A stretch of 64,000 nucleotides of DNA, from the NCBI RefSeq assembly GCF_000499845.2, contig NC_023749.2, positions 30,148,626 through 30,212,625 on the forward strand. The letters are read 5' to 3'. Of the stretch, positions 20,001 to 29,545 are shown one piece after another (position 1 is the stretch's first letter; each line of letters opens with the position of its first letter). Both the position numbers and the translations under genes were made by a program. The notes under the pieces are model-generated. The model was not told where the DNA came from and made no database searches. It saw only the letters and a program-made list of their open reading frames with translations. This stretch comes from Phaseolus vulgaris. Taxonomy: Eukaryota > Streptophyta > Magnoliopsida > Fabales > Fabaceae.

Positions 20001-21929
20001 ATTAAATATGAGCCTCGAGGCCCGATCAAGGGGCAAAACTTTGCAGATTTCGTGGTTGAGCTCTCATCTGAGGCGACGCGAGTTGAAGGGGACGACTTCC
20101 GTTGGGTACTCTCGGTGGATGGATCGTCGAACCAGCAGGGCAGCGGTGCTGGAGTCATTTTGGAAGGACCCAACGGCGTGCTGATCGAACAATATTTGAG
20201 ATTTGCCTTCAAAGCCAGTAACAATCAAGCAGAATATGAGGCGCTGATCGCCGGGATTTTGCTGGCCAAAGAGATGGGAGCCAGGGTGTTAATGGCCAAG
20301 AGCGACTCGCTGCTAGTCACAGGGCAAGTAACAGGCGAGTTCCAGGCTAAAGATCCACAAATGGCGGCCTATTTGGAGTATGTGCAGGAATTGAAGAGTT
20401 CCTTTGCCTCCTTTGAAGTAGTGCATGTGCCCAGGGAGCAGAATGCCCGAGCTGACTTGCTAGCTAAGCTCGCCAGCTCAGGCAAGGGGGGTAGGCAGAG
20501 GACGGTGATTCAAGAAACTCTGAAGACGCCGAGAGCATTTGTGGCCGATCACCTGGTTCTTCAGATAAGCAAGTCGACGGAGAAAGCAGCGAGAAGTCAT
20601 AAGTCCCTGACGCAGGAAACGTTGAGATCGCCGAGAATTAGAGCATGTCGAGGAGAGAAGGTGAACATGACGCAGGTCTGCGCGATCCATGAGCCAGACA
20701 CCTGGATAACACAGTACAAGCGATGCCTGGCAGATGGCCTTCTCCCACTGGATCCGACAGAGGCTAGGAAGGTAAAGAAAAATTCTAGCAAGTACACATT
20801 GATTGATGGCGATCTGTACAGGTTTGGGTTCACTCACCCACTCCTGGAATGCGTACATGGCGAGAAGTGCACGAGAATCATGGCAGAGCTCCACGAAGGT
20901 ATATGCGGAAGCCACGTCGGGGGTCGAGCTCTGGCCGCAAGGACTCTCCGTGCAGGGTATTACTGGCCATCGATGAGAGAAGACTGCAAGAAGTATGCCC
21001 AATGTTGCAAACAATGCCAACAGCACGCCGATTGGCACAAGGCGCCTCCCGAAGAGTTGAAGTCGATCTACAGCCCTTGGCCGTTTCATACTTGGGGAAT
21101 CGACATCCTGGGACCATTCCCGCTGGCGATCAGGCAGATGAAGTACCTGGTGGTGGCGATTGAGTATTTCACCAAGTGGATCGAAGCAGAGCCAGTGGCC
21201 CAGATCACCGCACACAAGATCGAAGGTTTCGTGTGGAAGAATATTATGTGCCGGTTTGGAGTGCCTAAGCGCCTGGTGTCAGACAATGGGACTCAGTTTG
21301 CAAGCCACTTGTTAAAGAAGCTGTGCGAAGGGGTGGGAATTCAACAAGTGTTTGCATCCGTCGAGCACCCTCAGACGAATGGCCAGGTGGAGTCAGCTAA
21401 TCGGGTGTTGCTGAGAGGTTTGAAGAGAAGGCTAGAGAAAGCCAAAGGAAGCTGGGCTGAGGAGGTACCCCGTATAGTTTGGGCGTACCACACCACAGAG
21501 CAGTCAGGAACCCATGAGACCCCGTTCAGCTTGGTCTATGGGTGTGATGCAATGATTCCAGTAGAAATCCAGGAGAGCTCGCCGAGATTCCAGAACTTTG
21601 TAGAGGAAGACTCGAATGAAGAGAGAAGGCTGAACCTGGATCTACTGGATGAAGTCAGGGAAGAAGCGAGATTGAAGGCTGAAGCAGTGAAGAGAAGGGT
21701 TGAACGAAGATACAACTCGAAGGTGATGCCAAGACAGTTTAGAGAAGGCGACCTGGTGATGAGGAAAGCCCACCAGTACGAGATGGAGAATAAACTGTCG
21801 CCCAAGTGGACAGGGCCGTTCAGAATAACCGAGGCGCTCGGGAACGGCGCCTACCGCTTAGAGACATTGGAAGGAGGGGCGATTCCTCGCACTTGGAACG
21901 CCACACACCTGAAGTTGTATTACAGTTAA
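17046..21929 (+). CDS. RT2 gag(C-terminal)-pol polyprotein
   Basis: It has 1627 codons with no stop. In order: the rest of gag with a zinc knuckle CX2HX4HX4C (residues 190-203); an aspartic protease with D326 in VDQGSSADV, an unusual DQG in place of DTG/DSG; reverse transcriptase from about 600 with YVDD at 743-746; a first RNase H at about 855-960; a second RNase H at about 1020-1145 with D1025 in SVDGSS and NQAEYEAL, KSDS and RAD motifs; an integrase with an HHCC finger (about 1282-1330) and D1353, D1413, E1449 (35-residue D-E spacing). The stop follows HLKLYYS. Dual RNase H is a hallmark of the Tat lineage. Initiation at 17046 would lack the gag N-terminus, so production would need frameshifting or reinitiation. 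Confidence 0.95.
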   Translation: MNKAPPRVSYDLFDIRQYQGESLRDYLNRFGAQMVRSPAKDEEMLVYAFKKGVLPGPFCEALIRAHPATFADVRRLAVAHIADESEVTEKRGSVAPTRPRAQTRIQPQRVLETAAARRDQRTRHPYDPRKNKGRGQGRQQPARREYNRPPKHKFVMGLADLIAIPNISARLKAPEKVGDKVLGPKPDAWCEFHQGFGHTVDSCLALGYQLDDLVKSGFLNDYLLDRRTGGASSSQPAGAEAQQHEMPTHGEIHTIAGGFSGGGCTASHRKKYARSVMTVDMFEDHSPEVDITFTKQDLRDVVPHDNDPIVISLITVGRKVHRVLVDQGSSADVMFWPTFTQLELPLDQLRPYGGCLYGFTGDQVEVRGYIELRTTFTDVAGSRTEKIKYLVVNAPSAYNILLGRPTLNRIGAIPSTRHMKVKLPSMEGVVITIKSDQKEAKKCYENSLKNKRSVSYVTTTPPPGVKPRSTVTEEIAGRDVEMVDAKLGEGNAGLEEEEARNRPEEARELGIARAVIARETRPKPVEQWLEREIGGKIFKLGRSLEVELQDQIAKVIERHLDAFAWSASDMPGIDPDFLCHHLAMDNLVRPVRQRRRKFNEERRQAIRDETQKLLAAGHIREVQYPEWLANVVLVKKSNGKWRMCVDFTDLNKACPKDSYPLPSIDALVDSAAGCKLLSFLDAFSGYNQIKMHPMDEEKTAFMTERSCYCYKVMPFGLKNAGATYQRLMDRVLAPMLGRNVQAYVDDMVVTSPEKSKHVAYLEELFTTIAKFRLKLNPEKCIFGVEAGKFLGFLLTERGIEANPDKCAAILAMRSLATVKEVQQLTGRIAALSRFVSASGEKGHPYFQCLRRNNKFAWTKECEEAFVKLKEYLASPPVLCKPLVGTPLRLYFAVTERAVSAVLAQDQDQAQKPIYFVRKVLQGPETRYQALEKAALAVVFSARRLRHYFHSFTILVMTDLPIQKVLKKPDVAGRMVKWAVELSEFDIKYEPRGPIKGQNFADFVVELSSEATRVEGDDFRWVLSVDGSSNQQGSGAGVILEGPNGVLIEQYLRFAFKASNNQAEYEALIAGILLAKEMGARVLMAKSDSLLVTGQVTGEFQAKDPQMAAYLEYVQELKSSFASFEVVHVPREQNARADLLAKLASSGKGGRQRTVIQETLKTPRAFVADHLVLQISKSTEKAARSHKSLTQETLRSPRIRACRGEKVNMTQVCAIHEPDTWITQYKRCLADGLLPLDPTEARKVKKNSSKYTLIDGDLYRFGFTHPLLECVHGEKCTRIMAELHEGICGSHVGGRALAARTLRAGYYWPSMREDCKKYAQCCKQCQQHADWHKAPPEELKSIYSPWPFHTWGIDILGPFPLAIRQMKYLVVAIEYFTKWIEAEPVAQITAHKIEGFVWKNIMCRFGVPKRLVSDNGTQFASHLLKKLCEGVGIQQVFASVEHPQTNGQVESANRVLLRGLKRRLEKAKGSWAEEVPRIVWAYHTTEQSGTHETPFSLVYGCDAMIPVEIQESSPRFQNFVEEDSNEERRLNLDLLDEVREEARLKAEAVKRRVERRYNSKVMPRQFREGDLVMRKAHQYEMENKLSPKWTGPFRITEALGNGAYRLETLEGGAIPRTWNATHLKLYYS

Positions 21930-21984
21930 GAAGCCTTGTAAGTAAAGACAAACACGAAGTTATATTACAATGTCTCTGTTAAAA

Positions 21985-22050
21985 CAGTTTGAAGGGGGCA
22001 CTCTTTTTTCCCTAAGGAGGGTTTTTAATGAGGCCACCCAATAAAGAGAA
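21985..22050 (+). promoter_or_regulatory. Conserved post-pol segment with AATAAA in RT2
   Basis: GAAGGGGGCACTC, a T-rich run, TTTTTAATGAGGCCACCC and AATAAAG come 60-120 bases after the pol stop, matching 6690-6750 in RT1. It is a candidate poly(A) signal for a message ending between pol and the antisense gene. I infer this from conservation only. Confidence 0.45.
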
Positions 22051-22173
22051 GTTTTCGAAGTACAAGTTGTTTTAGATTGCGTGCCTGTTGTTTTCAGAAA
22101 GTTTTGAAGAAAGACCTTGTCGCTTGTATGTGGCTTAAGGCAAGTTAAAGATATATTGCATGCTTTCTAAAGA

Positions 22174-22680
22174 GTTTTAAGTCCTCATCGTCTTTCGGCG
22201 ATCGGAGGCACCAGTTAAAAGTTTTAAGTCCTCATCGTCTTTCGGCGATCGGAGGCACCAGTTAAAAGTTTTAAGTCCTCATCGTCTTTCGGCGATCGGA
22301 GGCACCGGTTAAAAGTTTTAAGTCCTCATCGTCTTTCGGCGATTGAAGGCACAAGTTAAAGTTAAAGTCCTCATCGTCTTTCGGCAATCGGAGGCACCAT
22401 CTAAAAGACCTCAACGCCCTCGCGCGTCCTGAGGCGAGTTAAAGACCTCCTCGCCGTCGAGCGAGTGCAGGCGAGAAAGAGCGAAAAGTCCTCAGTGTTT
22501 CTGGGGGCGAGGAGATGTAACCCCTAGGGCAATGTAGAGGCACCAGTGAAAAGTCCTCAGTGTTTCTGGGGGCGAGAAGATGTAACCCCCGGGGCAATGT
22601 AGAGGCAAGTAAAAGACCTTCTCGCCTATGAGCGAGTTCAGGCAAGATAAAATCCTTCTCGTCTTGCACGAGTTCAGGTA
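22174..22680 (+). repeat. Hairpin-module array in the 3' region of RT2
   Basis: It begins with about five units of 47 bp (AGTCCTCATCG..CGATCGGAGGCACC). Further modules follow with the same frame (AAGTCCTC or AAGACCTC ... GAGGCA) but different interiors: 22409-22434, 22446-22470, two copies of about 65 bp (22490-22610), 22621-22636 and 22658-22672. Each interior is an inverted repeat, for example CTCGC/GCGAG at 22621 and CTCGT/ACGAG at 22658. Variable, satellite-rich 3' regions are known in Tat/Ogre elements. The stem covariation is the unusual part. 22681-23281 shows nothing else recognisable. Confidence 0.85.
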
Positions 22681-23281
22681 CGGTGTTAAGGGTGGACGAA
22701 GTTTGGAAGGTGGCTCAGGTAGGTTCGAAGAGAACGCCTAGCCACCCGGCCTTTTATTCTGAAGTTCAGGAAGGTAGAGAAGGATCCGAAAGGCGCCTCT
22801 ACCCCCAGATAAAAGAACATGGCCAAGGCATGAAGCCAGAAAGAAGCTGATATCGCCAAGAGTCTTTGGCGACCAGAAAAGTTCAAGCAGTGGCGAGAAA
22901 GTTGAAGACCCGTTTTGGTGAAGAAGATCGGGTGAAGAAATGTTTTAAGCCAGTGGTTGAGTTAAAGTTCGTTGCTTGAAGAGTGATTTCGTGCTAAGGT
23001 TAATTACCTTAAGATTACAAGTTGTTAAAGCGATTATTATTCGAGGATGAAATGGTTCGAAACAGTTAAGTACGAGATCGTGCCTACGAAATAACTAAGT
23101 TATTTTTCTGAAGTAAAATTGCACAAGGAAAGTTGAAGCAAGCAAGGAAGTTACAGAAAGAAATACGAAGGCAATTTCATTAAAGTAAATATTAGTTCAA
23201 AGCACATGTACAGGAAAATATGAAGTTTATTACAATTGCATACAAAGTAAAGCATAAAGGTGGTGGATGAGGGGAAATTGA

Positions 23282-25913
23282 TCAGTCTTCGACGGGAACC
23301 ACCTTCCCATCCACCACCTCGTTGTTTAAAGACACCATGCTGAGATCCAGATAGGGGAACAAGCATGCAAACTGTTCCCGTGCAGCAGCGAATCCAGCAG
23401 CCAGAATTTGGGCAGAACTCATGTTAAGATCTTCAATCTGCTTCTGGAGTCCTTCAGTTTGTTCCTTCAGTCCCTTATTCTGTTGCTTCAGCTCTTCGAC
23501 TTGCTTCTTGAGTTTTTCGTTGATCTCTTGAGCCTGGAGAAGGTCTTCAGCAACCTTCTTGGATTCCGCTTGCACTTGGCCCAGTTCAGCAGTGATCTTC
23601 CCTTTCTCTTTGTTGGCCTCGGCAAGCTCAGCAATGGCGTCGTCCCTCGCCTTCTCCACCTTACCAAGGAAGATCTCCCGATCAGCAGACCTCTGCTCCA
23701 GTTTCTTCACCTTGGCGGCATCAGTTTTTATCGAAGCTTCTAAGTCAGCCACCTTAACGCGATAAGGCACAATCTTGCTCTCTAGTTCGATCTTTTCTTG
23801 AGCCAGTTGCTGTACCTTATGGCGGAGTTCAGTGGCCTCCTTGCGCGCCAATCGGAGCTCGGTGCTCATCGCATCTTCTACTCGGGAGTGTTCAATCTCC
23901 GCGAGCGTCAGATTGAAGGACAACTTCTCCACCTCTACCTTCATGGTGTTGTTCTCAGTTTTAAGGTTGAAGAGGTCGTCCTGGAGCTTCCTGGTGGAGC
24001 TCTGCACAGCTCTAGTTATGATAGCAGGGATGTCTTCTGCTATCGTCTTCAGCTTAGCAGATAAAGGCTCCCACATCCTCGTGACCTCGAGAGGGAGGTT
24101 TGCTGCTTGGAGAGGCGCTGGGTGGGCCTGTTGTTGGTTTTCGTCGCCACCTTCTTTAGTTGGTTCTTCAGTAGGCGCTTCTGCTCGTGGTGGCGACGTC
24201 GGGGACTCGGTGATCAGAATCGGAGAGGTGTGGGCAACCTCATCCCCGATTGGAGCAACATCCGCGGCTGAGGCGTTGGAAGGAGGTCCCCCTCCAGCTG
24301 ATACATATGGCGTGGAGGCGCTCGGGGGGTCCTCCATGAAATTTGGCTCTTGGGCCTCAACCGCAGGTGGCGCAGTTGCCAGTGGAATGGCTTGGACTGG
24401 GGAAGCAGGAGCTGGTGGAGATGGCATTGTTGGAGGTGGAGCAGGCGTGGATGGCGGCGTTGAGGTGGGAAGAGGGGGTGGTGCAGGTGGTGAAGAAGGT
24501 GTCACCCTCTTCCTCTTCGTGACAAGGCCATCTTCAGTGGCCTCGTCGTCCCCCTCTTCCTCCTCGTGGATGACCTGGGGGGCTTTCCTCTTGGGCCTTT
24601 TGAGGACAAGTTTTTTGCGCGGGGCAGCGGGTTGGACGTCGGAGGGAGCTGGGCCCTTAGGTGGCGATCGGCCCTGTACGGCGGCGATCTCCACCACCGA
24701 ATTTGGTACTGTTTGAGAACCCGTTGCCAACCCGTGGAGTCGGGCGAGCGTCCTTAACTCAGCAAGCTTGCCCTGGCCCAACATGTTATCTGCATAGAGC
24801 AAAAATGCATGGATTAGTTCAGAGAGAAGATAAATGCATAAGGCAGTATACACAGCAAAACAGATGAAGGGTGCAGAAAAATAAAACCAAAGTCTTGCGC
24901 ACAACGCACAAGACGCCCAGAGACAGTTAACAGAAGCAAGTATTAAAACAAGAAGCTTGAATGTTCTAACCTATTCGAATTTCGAGTTGGTCCTCGAAGA
25001 ATTCGAAGCAGATCAGGGTGGTAGTGAGGAAGGTGATGTTGGCATCCGCCACACTCTTCCAAAAGAAGCAGAGATCCCTGTCCAATGCACCCATGCTATC
25101 AGGACTTCTGGGTCTCCTGAAGCAGCTTTTGGACTCTTTGCTCCCCTTGTTTACCCAGTACAAGGGGAAACCGTCGAGTAGGGAAGTGTCCTTGTTGTTG
25201 GGGCGCACTTGGACGAACTTTCCCTTCCAGTCTTTATAGGATTGCTGGAAGATGGAGAAGATCGACCTCCCAGCAATCCCATTTAAGCTAACCCACAGGC
25301 GGTCTCCTGGGTGCTTGGCTTCAAAGAGAAACAAAAATACATCTACGGATGCGGGCAACCCCAGATGATCGCACATCACTTGGAATGCTCGCACAAACGC
25401 CCAGCTGTTTGGGTGGAGCTGGGCAGCGGCAATGTTGAGCTCGGTGAGGAGCTCCCTCTCGAAACGTGTAAAGGGAAACTTTAGTTTCACCTTCTTGAAG
25501 AGCGTTGTGTAGACGAAGCAGAAGGGCCCGTCATTGCTCGCCTTGTCGTCGGCGCAAACTGGCAGATCGGAGGGGCAAGGTAGCACTGTCATCTTCTCAT
25601 CGTGCTCCTTGTGGAATGATTGATGAAGTTCATCCCCCTTCTTCAACCGCAAAACTGCCCCCGCAGTGTTCACAGAAGATGTTTCCCTCAGCAGGGTCGA
25701 GTTGGCCCAGGGATACAGTTTTTTGAAGTCTGGTGTGGGGACGGAGGCTCCTCCGGTGACTGGCGGAGTAGCCTGGGCCAGGTTGGGGCAGGAAGGTGTA
25801 GGCCTCTCAGCCTGGGAAGATGAAGCACCGCGTGCTCGCGGTTGGTTGAGTGCTTGAGAAGAAGGGTTTCGCGATGAAGGAGGAGGATTCGGGGTGATCT
25901 TGGTGCGAGTCAT
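23282..25913 (-). CDS. Antisense two-exon gene of RT2: Transposase_28-like domain plus coiled coil
   Basis: Exon 1 is 25913-24971 (ATG at 25913, MTRTKITPNPPPSS). Intron 24970-24790 (181 bp) has donor GTTAGA and acceptor CTATGCAG. Exon 2 is 24789-23282. The spliced frame is open, 816 residues. Exon 1 carries a conserved block (FPFTRFERELLTELNIAAA, then LHPNSWAFVRAF and ASVDVFLFLFEAKHPGDRLW) resembling the plant putative gypsy-type transposon domain. Exon 2 has a basic stretch (KKLVLKRPKRKAP, a possible nuclear signal), a proline-rich linker and about 250 residues of coiled coil ending EVVDGKVVPVED. The gene faces gag-pol. Antisense extra ORFs are known in Tat elements; the role is unknown and the domain match is by eye. 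Confidence 0.8.
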
Positions 25914-26485
25914 GATGGAAGCTGCAAAGGAAGAAGAAAAGGAAAAAATGATCAGGGGTCACAGAGGCTGACTCGATCATGGAAGAAAGGTGAAAAACGA
26001 ACAAACGTAGGTTCGTTGTGACGTTGACGGAGCCCTAAGTTACGAAGAAGGAGAAATCGCAAAAACAACCCACAACGTATGCACCAGACAGTTACAAGAT
26101 GATGCGAATCGGTTAAAATGCAGGAAAAACCAGCAGAAGAAGGAAAGGAAGTACCTTTTTATGATCAGAAAGGCGATGAAGAATGTTGATGATTCGGGAA
26201 GTTGAAGAGCGTCGAGAGCTTTTTTGCAGAAGAAGGTTAGAGCGTTCGCGAATACGAAGAAAAGTGATGGAACAGTGGAGTGAAAATGGGTTTAAGGGTT
26301 TTTCGAAATGGGTTTGGGAAGCGCAAACGGTAACTGAAGGTAACCGTTGATGAAGCCACGTGTCGAGCGATGGGTGAGGGGTTTGGTGGAGCGTCAGAGA
26401 AGCAGAAAGTACAACCGCTTGGAATTCTGCGTCAGTGCCACGTAGGTCAGTGTTGACGTGACTCTTTCAGTCTTTTCGCTGGACA
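25914..26485 (-). promoter_or_regulatory. Probable promoter region of the RT2 antisense gene
   Basis: About 570 bp lie between the antisense ATG and the hairpin/polypurine tract. A G-box CCACGTGTC lies near 26355-26365 and a CCACGTAGG near 26438. The corresponding places in RT1 (near 12100) and RT3 (42490-42600) also hold CACGTG. No clear TATA box was assigned. The promoter role is inferred. Confidence 0.45.
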
Positions 26486-26486
26486 A

Positions 26487-26512
26487 GTCTTCGCTTAAGA
26501 CTGGGGGGCTTG
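26487..26512 (+). promoter_or_regulatory. Hairpin and polypurine tract of RT2
   Basis: AGTCTT, a 5-base loop, AAGACT, then GGGGGGCTTG lead to the LTR start TGTACC at 26513. The tract TTAAGACTGGGGGGCTTG is identical to that of RT1. Confidence 0.8.
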
Positions 26513-27275
26513 TGTACCGTCCTGGTAGTCGGAAGTGATGACGTGGCACCAAGCTACAGTGTAGGCGTGTTGACAAGGCGCCAGGTTGACAAAAGGGGAG
26601 GAAGTCGGGGGGCTCGTGAAGTCGCCAGTTATTAAGTTGGCGTGTTCCGATCTCCAGCATACCAGGCGATCGCCCAGTAGAAGGTGAAGCACATCGCCAG
26701 AGATGAAAATGGTGCAGATTATGAAGGCGGCCGGCGAGACCACAAGGAAGGTGTACGAAGGCACCCTAACTCGCCAGTTCCAGTAGAGATCGCACTCCCA
26801 AGTTAGCTATGCACTGGGCAGTACCATGCATAAGTAACTTAGCCAAAAAGAGAGTAAGAAGCAGCGCCCAAGTCAAAGAGGCTCCAGATGATGGCACGTG
26901 TACGACTGGATGCGAGCCACATGTCCAAGTCTGTAACTGCCAGGAGAGAGAAAGTAACCAGGTATATAAGAGTTCTCAACGAACTTTCTGAGGTACGCAC
27001 GTTCAGATTACACTCTTTACGCTTGCGAGTTTTAGAGCTTACTGTGAGAGAGAACATTGCACGGTTCCTTGAGATTTCTTGAGGGTTCTTGCTCTTAGTA
27101 TTTGGTGGTTCGGTCACTGACTTGGGCGTTGGAGTGCGATCGGCCGCAGCGGCGCCGCTCTGTTCTTTTGCAAGTTCTTGAGGTGGATCTTGAAGAAGGA
27201 CGGAGGTTTGAAGCGGTGCACACGTCGATCCTTTGACGAGGCAGGTTCCAGCGTTCTGGTCAACAGGCAGGATCA
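26513..27275 (+). repeat. 3' LTR of RT2
   Basis: It is 763 bp, the same as 15300-16113 except for a 51-bp deletion at about 26689 and about seven substitutions. One changes a G-box (CCACGTGTCC to CCACATGTCC). It is followed by AGTTT. Confidence 0.97.
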
Positions 27276-27965
27276 AGTTTATAGGGATTTTTCTTAAGAA
27301 TGGGTCTAATCAAAGTTTTGTTAAGCACATAAGAAGCATTTAACATGGTCCTAGCTAACTCCTCAAGTGATTTCCTTTCAACTACACCATTCTATTAGGG
27401 AGTTTTAGGGGCCGAATAACTATGTATTATCCCATGTTTTTCACAAAACCTATTAAACTTTGCATTTTGAAACTCTCCCCCATGATCACTACGAATCTAT
27501 TTTATGCTATTATCACTTTCATTCTGCAGAACCTTATCCAGTTTCTTAAAAGCTTTGTATGCATAATTTTTAGAAGCAAGAAAGAGAGTCCAGGTATATC
27601 TTGAGAAATCATCAACAATTACCAAAGCATAGAAGTTTCCAGCTAAACTAGCAGCCCCAGAAGGTCCAAACAAATCCATATGTAGAACATCCAAAGTTTT
27701 TTTTTGTAGAAATCATATCTTTTGTTTTAAAAGAAGTTTTTGTTTGTTTACCCTTTACACATGCATCACATAATCTATTATCTTGAAATTATATATTTGG
27801 TAAACCAGAAACAAGATCCTTCGATTTCAATTTATTCAAATGATTTGTATCGATATGAGCTAATCTCCTGTTCCACAGCCAAGACTCATCACCTTTTGAT
27901 AAGAGACGTCCATTTTCAGAGCAATTGTTTGTGATATCTACGAGATATTTACACTTTTACCTGTG
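27276..27965 (-). pseudogene. Copia A integrase core and GAG-pre-integrase region
   Basis: The minus strand encodes the integrase motif LHMDLFGPSGAASLAGNFYA, then VIVDDFSRYTW (27497-27694), the continuation toward ERKSLEELARTM near 27390 and, upstream, a GAG-pre-integrase region near 27780-27950. Several stops and a run of T near 27700 break the frame. The text joins the fragment at 15191-15299 across RT2, confirming that RT2 inserted into an integrase gene. Confidence 0.85.
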
Positions 27966-27970
27966 AACAA

Positions 27971-29020
27971 TGTTAGAATATATGGCCTTAAACGAGAGGG
28001 GGGGAAAATTGAATAAGAGGGATTTTCGCAAACTTTGAAGGTATAATGAAATTCAACGCTGAATTACAGAGAAAAGAATCAAGGAAACAAAGAACCAAAA
28101 CTGTTTTAAGATGATATCAGAAAAACAATCGGTTGTTTTGTCGAAACAATCGGTTGTTTTTATCAACAGTTTATAAAAACAACTTAAAAACAGAATTTAA
28201 AGAGTTAAGGGTAAGAGATAAGCACACAAGCAATTTATACTGGTTCACTCTTCCACCAAGAGCTACATCCAGTCCCCAGAAACCACTGGGTATTCCACTA
28301 TGCAATCAAAACCAGATTACAAACACCACACACCAAAGTAGTGACCTTGAACCCCTCAAGAAACACACTACCTTTGGCAAACCACACCAAGAGTGTTGAT
28401 CTTGAACCCCTCAAGAACACACAACACTCCTTGGCAACACTACTACAGAAATATAGTAATCAAGGAAGAAGGAAATAGAATACACCTGGGTATTGCAAAG
28501 CTTAAAGTTCAAAATTACAACCCAATCCTATTCCACACACTTAAGAATGATCCAAAGCTCTTTCAAATCTTGGAAAAACTGTTTTGATAAACTCTTTCTG
28601 TTACTCCAAGATTAGGAGCGTAAAACCACCTTTATATAGACCAACGAAGTGGTCAAAAGCATTTAATAAAGGAGCCAAGTTAGTTAGGATCATTTAAAAC
28701 ATATTAAAATCGCTTAACAGATTTCTGTTAAGGTTTGTAGGAAAACAATCGGTTGTTTTGTCGAAACAATCGATTGTTTTGGTTTGACAGCAAAGTCAAC
28801 CAAGTTTTTCAAAAACAGCTAAGGTAAAACAACCTGTTGAATTTTTGACAGCTTTTTAGAAAACACATATTTTCAAAAGGTTAAAGATTCAAATGAACTT
28901 GGATCAACTTAAGGAGTGAATTAACAAGTTTCAAACAACTAGACAACACACACACACCCAGCAGCAAGGTCTTCAAGCTTTCCTCTTGGATTTGGAGACA
29001 TCAAAGCATCTTGTTCAACA
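27971..29020 (-). repeat. Solo LTR (copia-type, family L1) inside copia A
   Basis: This 1050-bp insertion runs from TGTTAGAATATATGG to CTTGTTCAACA (TG..CA), flanked by perfect AACAA duplications (27966-27970, 29021-29025). The copia A coding text is interrupted exactly here. It contains paired AAACAATCGGTTGTTT-type motifs near 28120-28160 and 28740-28780. No internal region is present, so an older full element has been reduced to one LTR. The strand follows copia B, whose LTR is of the same family. Confidence 0.93.
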
Positions 29021-29545
29021 AACAACACCTTACCAGATGTCTCATATGAAATTATACATTTGTTGGCTTCAAAGTTCACCTTATAGCCATTGTCACATAA
29101 TTGGCTAATACTCAACATATTGTGCTTTAGTCCTTCCACATATAGAACATTTTCTATTGTGGTTGAATTTATAGTTCCAACATTCCCTCTTCCAAGAATC
29201 CTTCCTCGATTATTATCTCCATATGTGACATGGCCTTCAGCTTTAAGTTTCAGACTTGTAAACTGAGCCAAATCACTTGTCATGTGCTTTGAGCATCCAC
29301 TGTCCAAGTACCACTAATTTTTCCTGCTATTTTTTTGCAAAAAAAATTAGCACATATGGTACCCTTTTTAGTCTAGGGTCCAGCAGGATTAATACCTTTC
29401 CTTAGGAAGCCATTTGGTCAATCCTTTAGGAACAAAGTACATTCTAGCTTTACATGTTCTAGAGACATATCCAAATTTCATACAATAAAAGCAAGAGACA
29501 GAATGCATTGTATTTGAATTGTTAAAAGAGGAAACTCTTGGAAGG
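29021..29545 (-). pseudogene. Copia A zinc knuckle and protease region
   Basis: On the minus strand, 29307-29021 encodes the protease-like start [16 protein letters not shown] (DSG active site), then [16 protein letters not shown] and [17 protein letters not shown], typical of copia polyproteins. Upstream, near 29440-29510, is a zinc-knuckle-like CX2CX4YX4C (CFYCMKFGYVSRTC, tyrosine where histidine is usual) followed by ARMYFVPKGLTKW. A stop after the interrupted frame belongs to the inserted LTR. No gag N-terminus or 5' LTR is seen beyond 29545. Confidence 0.85.

Larger units (their letters stand above)
15300..27275 (+). mobile_element. RT2: nearly complete young Tat-type Ty3/gypsy retrotransposon
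   Basis: This 11976-bp element is flanked by the exact 5-bp duplication AGTTT (15295-15299 and 27276-27280). Its parts are the 5' LTR, an altered primer binding site, gag (16522-17049), pol (17046-21929, 1627 codons without a stop), a hairpin repeat array (22174-22680), a two-exon antisense gene (23282-25913), a polypurine tract and the 3' LTR. By eye the LTRs differ by about seven substitutions plus one 51-bp deletion, so the insertion is recent. A deletion of about 29 bp at the gag-pol junction breaks the polyprotein, so it is probably not autonomous as it stands. Confidence 0.97.
13481..29545 (-). mobile_element. Copia A: degenerate Ty1/copia element carrying nested insertions
   Basis: Read on the minus strand, the remains run zinc knuckle and protease region (29545-29021), GAG-pre-integrase and integrase (27965-27276), integrase C-terminal part (15299-15191), RT second half and RNase H (14741-13771). 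The parts are separated by a solo LTR, by RT2 and by a CACTA fragment. The coding text continues across the first two insertions once the insert and one 5-bp duplication are ignored. Its own 3' LTR is cut off by RT1, and no 5' LTR is seen above 29545. Confidence 0.85.

Noticed and set aside
17025..21805. Long minus-strand ORFs opposite the RT2 pol gene
   Set aside because: They are shadows of the pol reading frame with no domain or start context of their own.
22174..22400. CRISPR-like array (47-bp direct repeats)
   Set aside because: The units are head-to-tail with no unique spacers, and the DNA is a plant retrotransposon.
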